Of a DNA stretch of 8,290 bases, positions 6,505 to 8,290 are shown piece after piece. The stretch covers positions 1-8,290 of the forward strand of contig DVGE01000064.1 of NCBI GenBank assembly GCA_018712885.1. Reading direction: 5' to 3'. A program made the translations under genes and the position numbers. The notes under the pieces were generated by a model. It was not told the origin of the DNA and searched no databases. It saw only the letters and a program-made list of their open reading frames with translations. This stretch comes from Candidatus Pullichristensenella stercoripullorum. Lineage in GTDB: Bacteria > Bacillota > Clostridia > Christensenellales > Aristaeellaceae. Positions within the stretch are counted from its first letter, which is position 1. Every line of letters starts with the position of its first letter.

Positions 6505-7951
6505 AATACGCCTTGGCGAAGTAGATGAGCTTCTCGGCGGGCTTGCCGCAGACGACGCACTTGTCGGAGGGCATATCGCTCTGGTCGAAGGGCATGTTGC
6601 GCGTGGAGGCGTTGTAAAGCTCCTTGACCTTGTCCTCGCACTCGCGGCAGCCGCACCACGCGGCCTTGACAAAGCCGTTCTGCACGCCCTTTTCCAGCTC
6701 TTCCAGCGTGGTGGCGGTGTAGATGTGGGCGTCGCGGAAGGCGCGCGCCTGCTCGAACATGGTATTGTGGATGTCGTCAAGCAGCGCCTTGACGGTATCG
6801 GCGATGCCGTCAAGCTCCAGCGGCTTTTTCTCCAGCGTGTCGCGGCGCATGGACATGGCCACGCCGTTTTCGATGTCGCGCGGGCCGAGCTCCAGGCGCA
6901 CGGGCACGCCCTTCATCTCCCACTCGTTGAACTTCCAGCCGGCGGAATAGGTGTCGCGGTCGTCCAGTTCCACGCGCAGCCCGGCGGCTTCCAATTCGGC
7001 CTTGAGGGCGCGGGCGCGTTCCAGGACGCCTTCCTTATGCATGGCGATGGGGAGGATGACCACCTGGATGGGCGCCACGCGCGGCGGCAGCTTCAGGCCG
7101 CGCTCGTCGCCATGGGTCATGACGATGGCGCCGATAAGGCGCGTGGAAGTACCCCAGCTCGTCTCATGGGCGTACTCCAGCTTGCCCTCTTTGGACAGGA
7201 ACTGTATGCCGTAGGCCTCGGAGAAATTGGTGCCGAAGTTGTGCGTGGTGCCGGCCTGCAAAGCCTTGCCGTCCTGCATCATCGCCTCCATGGAATAGGT
7301 GGCGCGCGCGCCGGCGAACTTTTCCTTGTCGGTCTTGCGCCCGGTCAGCACCGGCAGGGCCAGCACGTTCTCGGCAAAGTCGCGGTACACGTCCAGCATC
7401 AGGAGCGTCTCCTCCTGCGCTTCTTCGGGCGTTGCATGGATGGTGTGTCCCTCCTGCCACCAGAACTCGCTGGTGCGCAAAAACGGCAGCGTGGTCTTTT
7501 CCCAGCGCATCACCGAGCACCACTGGTTGTACTTCATCGGCAAATCGCGCCAGGACTGCACCCACTTGGCGTACATGGTGCAGAAAAGCGTCTCCGAGGT
7601 CGGGCGGATGGCCAGGCGCTCGGGCAGCACCTCGTTGCCGCCCTGCGTCACCCAGGCGACCTCCGGCGCGAAGCCCTCGACGTGCTCGGCCTCCTTGAGC
7701 AAAAGGCTCTCGGGAATGAGCATCGGCATGGCCACGTTCTGGTGCCCCGTGGCCTTGAAGCGCTTGTCCAGCTCCGCCTGCATGCGCTCCCACAGCGCGT
7801 AGCCGTAGGGCTTGATGACCATGCAGCCGCGCACGGGCGCGTAGTCCACCAGGTCGGTCTTGAGGATGACGTCGGTATACCACTGGGAAAAGTCCTCGCT
7901 TCGGGGCGTGATGTGCGCCACAAATTCCTGCTTGTCGTTTTTCTTGCCCAT
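6503..7951 (-). CDS. proS: Prolyl-tRNA synthetase, archaeal/eukaryotic-type (ProS type 3)
   Basis: This class II aminoacyl-tRNA synthetase charges tRNA-Pro with proline in the cytosol. The 482-residue protein lacks the large editing insertion of the bacterial-type enzyme (about 570 residues), and its opening, KQEFVAHITPRSEDFSQWY, is typical of the archaeal/eukaryotic-like form. Motif 1 lies around MPMLIPESLL (75-84), followed by RPTSE at 116-120. Motif 2 includes FLRTSEFWWQEGHT (157-170), and motif 3 is GTSTRLIGAIVMTHGDERGL (267-286) with its Arg. The anticodon-binding domain follows from about residue 293. The C-terminal domain has Cys433, Cys435, Cys438, Cys465 and Cys468, fitting the zinc site of this subgroup. 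The protein ends in Tyr, as is typical of the subgroup. The ATG at 7951 has GGAGGG 6 bases upstream; an upstream ATG at 8014 lies inside the T-box leader and is rejected. Transcription is likely controlled by that T-box. Confidence 0.96.
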   Translation of the reverse strand: MGKKNDKQEFVAHITPRSEDFSQWYTDVILKTDLVDYAPVRGCMVIKPYGYALWERMQAELDKRFKATGHQNVAMPMLIPESLLLKEAEHVEGFAPEVAWVTQGGNEVLPERLAIRPTSETLFCTMYAKWVQSWRDLPMKYNQWCSVMRWEKTTLPFLRTSEFWWQEGHTIHATPEEAQEETLLMLDVYRDFAENVLALPVLTGRKTDKEKFAGARATYSMEAMMQDGKALQAGTTHNFGTNFSEAYGIQFLSKEGKLEYAHETSWGTSTRLIGAIVMTHGDERGLKLPPRVAPIQVVILPIAMHKEGVLERARALKAELEAAGLRVELDDRDTYSAGWKFNEWEMKGVPVRLELGPRDIENGVAMSMRRDTLEKKPLELDGIADTVKALLDDIHNTMFEQARAFRDAHIYTATTLEELEKGVQNGFVKAAWCGCRECEDKVKELYNASTRNMPFDQSDMPSDKCVVCGKPAEKLIYFAKAY

Positions 7952-7957
7952 GTGCTT

Positions 7958-7963
7958 CCCTCC
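7958..7963 (-). promoter_or_regulatory. Ribosome binding site of proS
   Basis: GGAGGG on the minus strand is 6 bases before the ATG at 7951. It directly abuts the T-run of the leader terminator (7964-7970), so attenuator and ribosome binding site are back to back. It fixes the start and excludes the longer reading frame from 8014. Confidence 0.85.
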
Positions 7964-7997
7964 AAAAAAATCCCTCCGCCCCCTGCATGGGCGAAGG
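7964..7997 (-). terminator. T-box leader terminator (attenuator) upstream of proS
   Basis: On the minus strand CCTTCGCCC (7997-7989) pairs with GGGCGGAGG (7981-7973) with one G-U pair. The loop is ATGCAGG, and the stem is followed by GA and seven T (7970-7964). It lies directly downstream of the T-box core, as expected for a terminator that competes with an antiterminator in a transcription-attenuating T-box. Confidence 0.87.
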
Positions 7998-8195
7998 TCA
8001 GTTCGCGGTACCACCGTGCTTTGTGCTCAGCGCCCCTAACGCGGGCGAAACGGCGGGATTTCCTCGCAAAGGCGAAGCGTTCTCCCGCGCGCTCGGGAAG
8101 CCGGAACCATCACCCCCGCGCCGCGCGCCTCCCAGCCACGGGCGCGCTCTCTTGGGACGCGGCGGATGCGGCTTTTTCCGTCATCGCGCTCATCT
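7964..8195 (-). ncRNA. T-box riboswitch leader of proS
   Basis: The minus-strand leader ends with CGGTGGTACCGCG (8016-8004), which carries the T-box core TGGTACCGCG. In T-box RNAs this core pairs with the free 3' end of uncharged tRNA to stabilise an antiterminator. The 5' part has GATGACGG (8185-8178) near the expected transcript start and AGAGAG (8152-8147). The latter is followed by a CGCGCC/GGCGCG stem (8146-8141 with 8129-8124) capped by an 11-base loop, resembling the distal end of Stem I. The attenuator hairpin and T-run close the leader. Placed before proS, it should sense uncharged tRNA-Pro. The specifier codon is not certain: CCN triplets occur at 8094-8108 (CCG and CCC), but I could not place them in a canonical specifier loop. 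The 5' end is estimated from the promoter. Confidence 0.87.
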
Positions 8196-8201
8196 GCTGA
8201 C

Positions 8202-8230
8202 ATTATAGCCTCTTTTCCCCGGAAAGGCAA
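8202..8230 (-). promoter_or_regulatory. Sigma-A type promoter of proS
   Basis: On the minus strand TTGCCT (8230-8225) and a perfect TATAAT (8207-8202) are separated by exactly 17 bases. The predicted transcript start near 8195 is about 10 bases before GATGACGG, where a T-box Stem I usually begins. This agreement between promoter and leader supports both calls. It also makes proS an independent unit from whatever lies upstream. Confidence 0.82.
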
Positions 8231-8242
8231 GCGAAACTTCGG

Positions 8243-8290
8243 TTAATCCGGCACGAAATGGGGGTAGGGGTCGCGCTGTACCACGCCGGA
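8243..8290 (-). CDS. Possible C-terminal end of an upstream minus-strand gene (unidentified)
   Basis: Read on the minus strand from the window edge, one frame gives SGVVQRDPYPHFVPD and then TAA (8245-8243). Twelve of the 15 codons end in G or C, matching the coding bias of the neighbours, and the stop lies 12 bases before the -35 element of proS, a sensible place for a gene to end. Fifteen residues are too few to name a family, and I do not recognise this C-terminus. It could also be chance open frame in GC-rich DNA. Confidence 0.35.
   Translation of the reverse strand, partial: SGVVQRDPYPHFVPD

Noticed and set aside
7952..8014. N-terminal extension of proS to an ATG at 8014
   Set aside because: The added 21 residues translate the T-box core, terminator and Shine-Dalgarno. 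The ATG at 7951 has well-placed GGAGGG and gives the family-standard N-terminus.
6434..8200. A 588-codon open frame on the plus strand antisense to proS
   Set aside because: It covers proS and most of its T-box leader in reverse, shows no family motif and begins inside the terminator hairpin. proS on the other strand has all class II synthetase motifs.
8036..8230. A 64-codon minus-strand frame upstream of proS
   Set aside because: It overlaps the proS promoter and T-box leader, has no good ribosome binding site and no recognisable motif. The region is better explained as structured leader RNA.

Overview
The window comes from a bacterial chromosome with strong G/C bias at third codon positions. 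Gene content and order point to a high-GC member of the Clostridia/Firmicutes. The plus-strand run ispA (3' end only) - dxs - tlyA - nadK - argR - recN is a conserved housekeeping cluster of that phylum. The minus-strand gene that follows is an archaeal/eukaryotic-type prolyl-tRNA synthetase behind a T-box leader, which is also a Firmicutes trait. I cannot name a genus from sequence alone.

Layout. Positions 1-611 hold the C-terminal part of a short-chain polyprenyl (farnesyl/geranyl) diphosphate synthase. Twelve bases later dxs (624-2483, TTG start) begins, and its stop overlaps the start of a TlyA-family RNA methyltransferase (2480-3301) as ATGA. A 59-base AT-rich gap, the only plus-strand gap long enough for a promoter, precedes nadK (GTG at 3361). 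Then come argR (4232-4684) and recN (4697-6400), each with a close Shine-Dalgarno sequence. Between recN and the convergent proS lie two strong hairpins (6408-6455 and 6465-6493). The first has A- and T-runs on its two sides and can serve as a terminator for both strands. proS (6503-7951, minus strand) has a leader of about 240 bases with a recognisable T-box, an intrinsic terminator directly before the ribosome binding site, and a good sigma-A type promoter (TTGCCT-17-TATAAT). The last 48 bases look like the C-terminal codons of a further minus-strand gene.

How the genes relate. dxs makes DXP, the entry metabolite of the MEP isoprenoid pathway, and IspA condenses the resulting C5 units into prenyl diphosphates. 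TlyA modifies rRNA, NadK makes NADP, ArgR senses arginine and RecN repairs double-strand breaks. The last four are linked to the isoprenoid genes by conserved synteny rather than by one pathway. proS is an independent unit whose transcription should respond to uncharged tRNA-Pro.

I see no mobile element, CRISPR array, defence or toxin module, and no evidence of an undescribed system. The points most worth a second look are the divergent T-box leader of proS with its unclear specifier, the absence of spoIVB/spo0A after recN, and a GDNT rather than GDDT motif in the arginine-binding site of ArgR.
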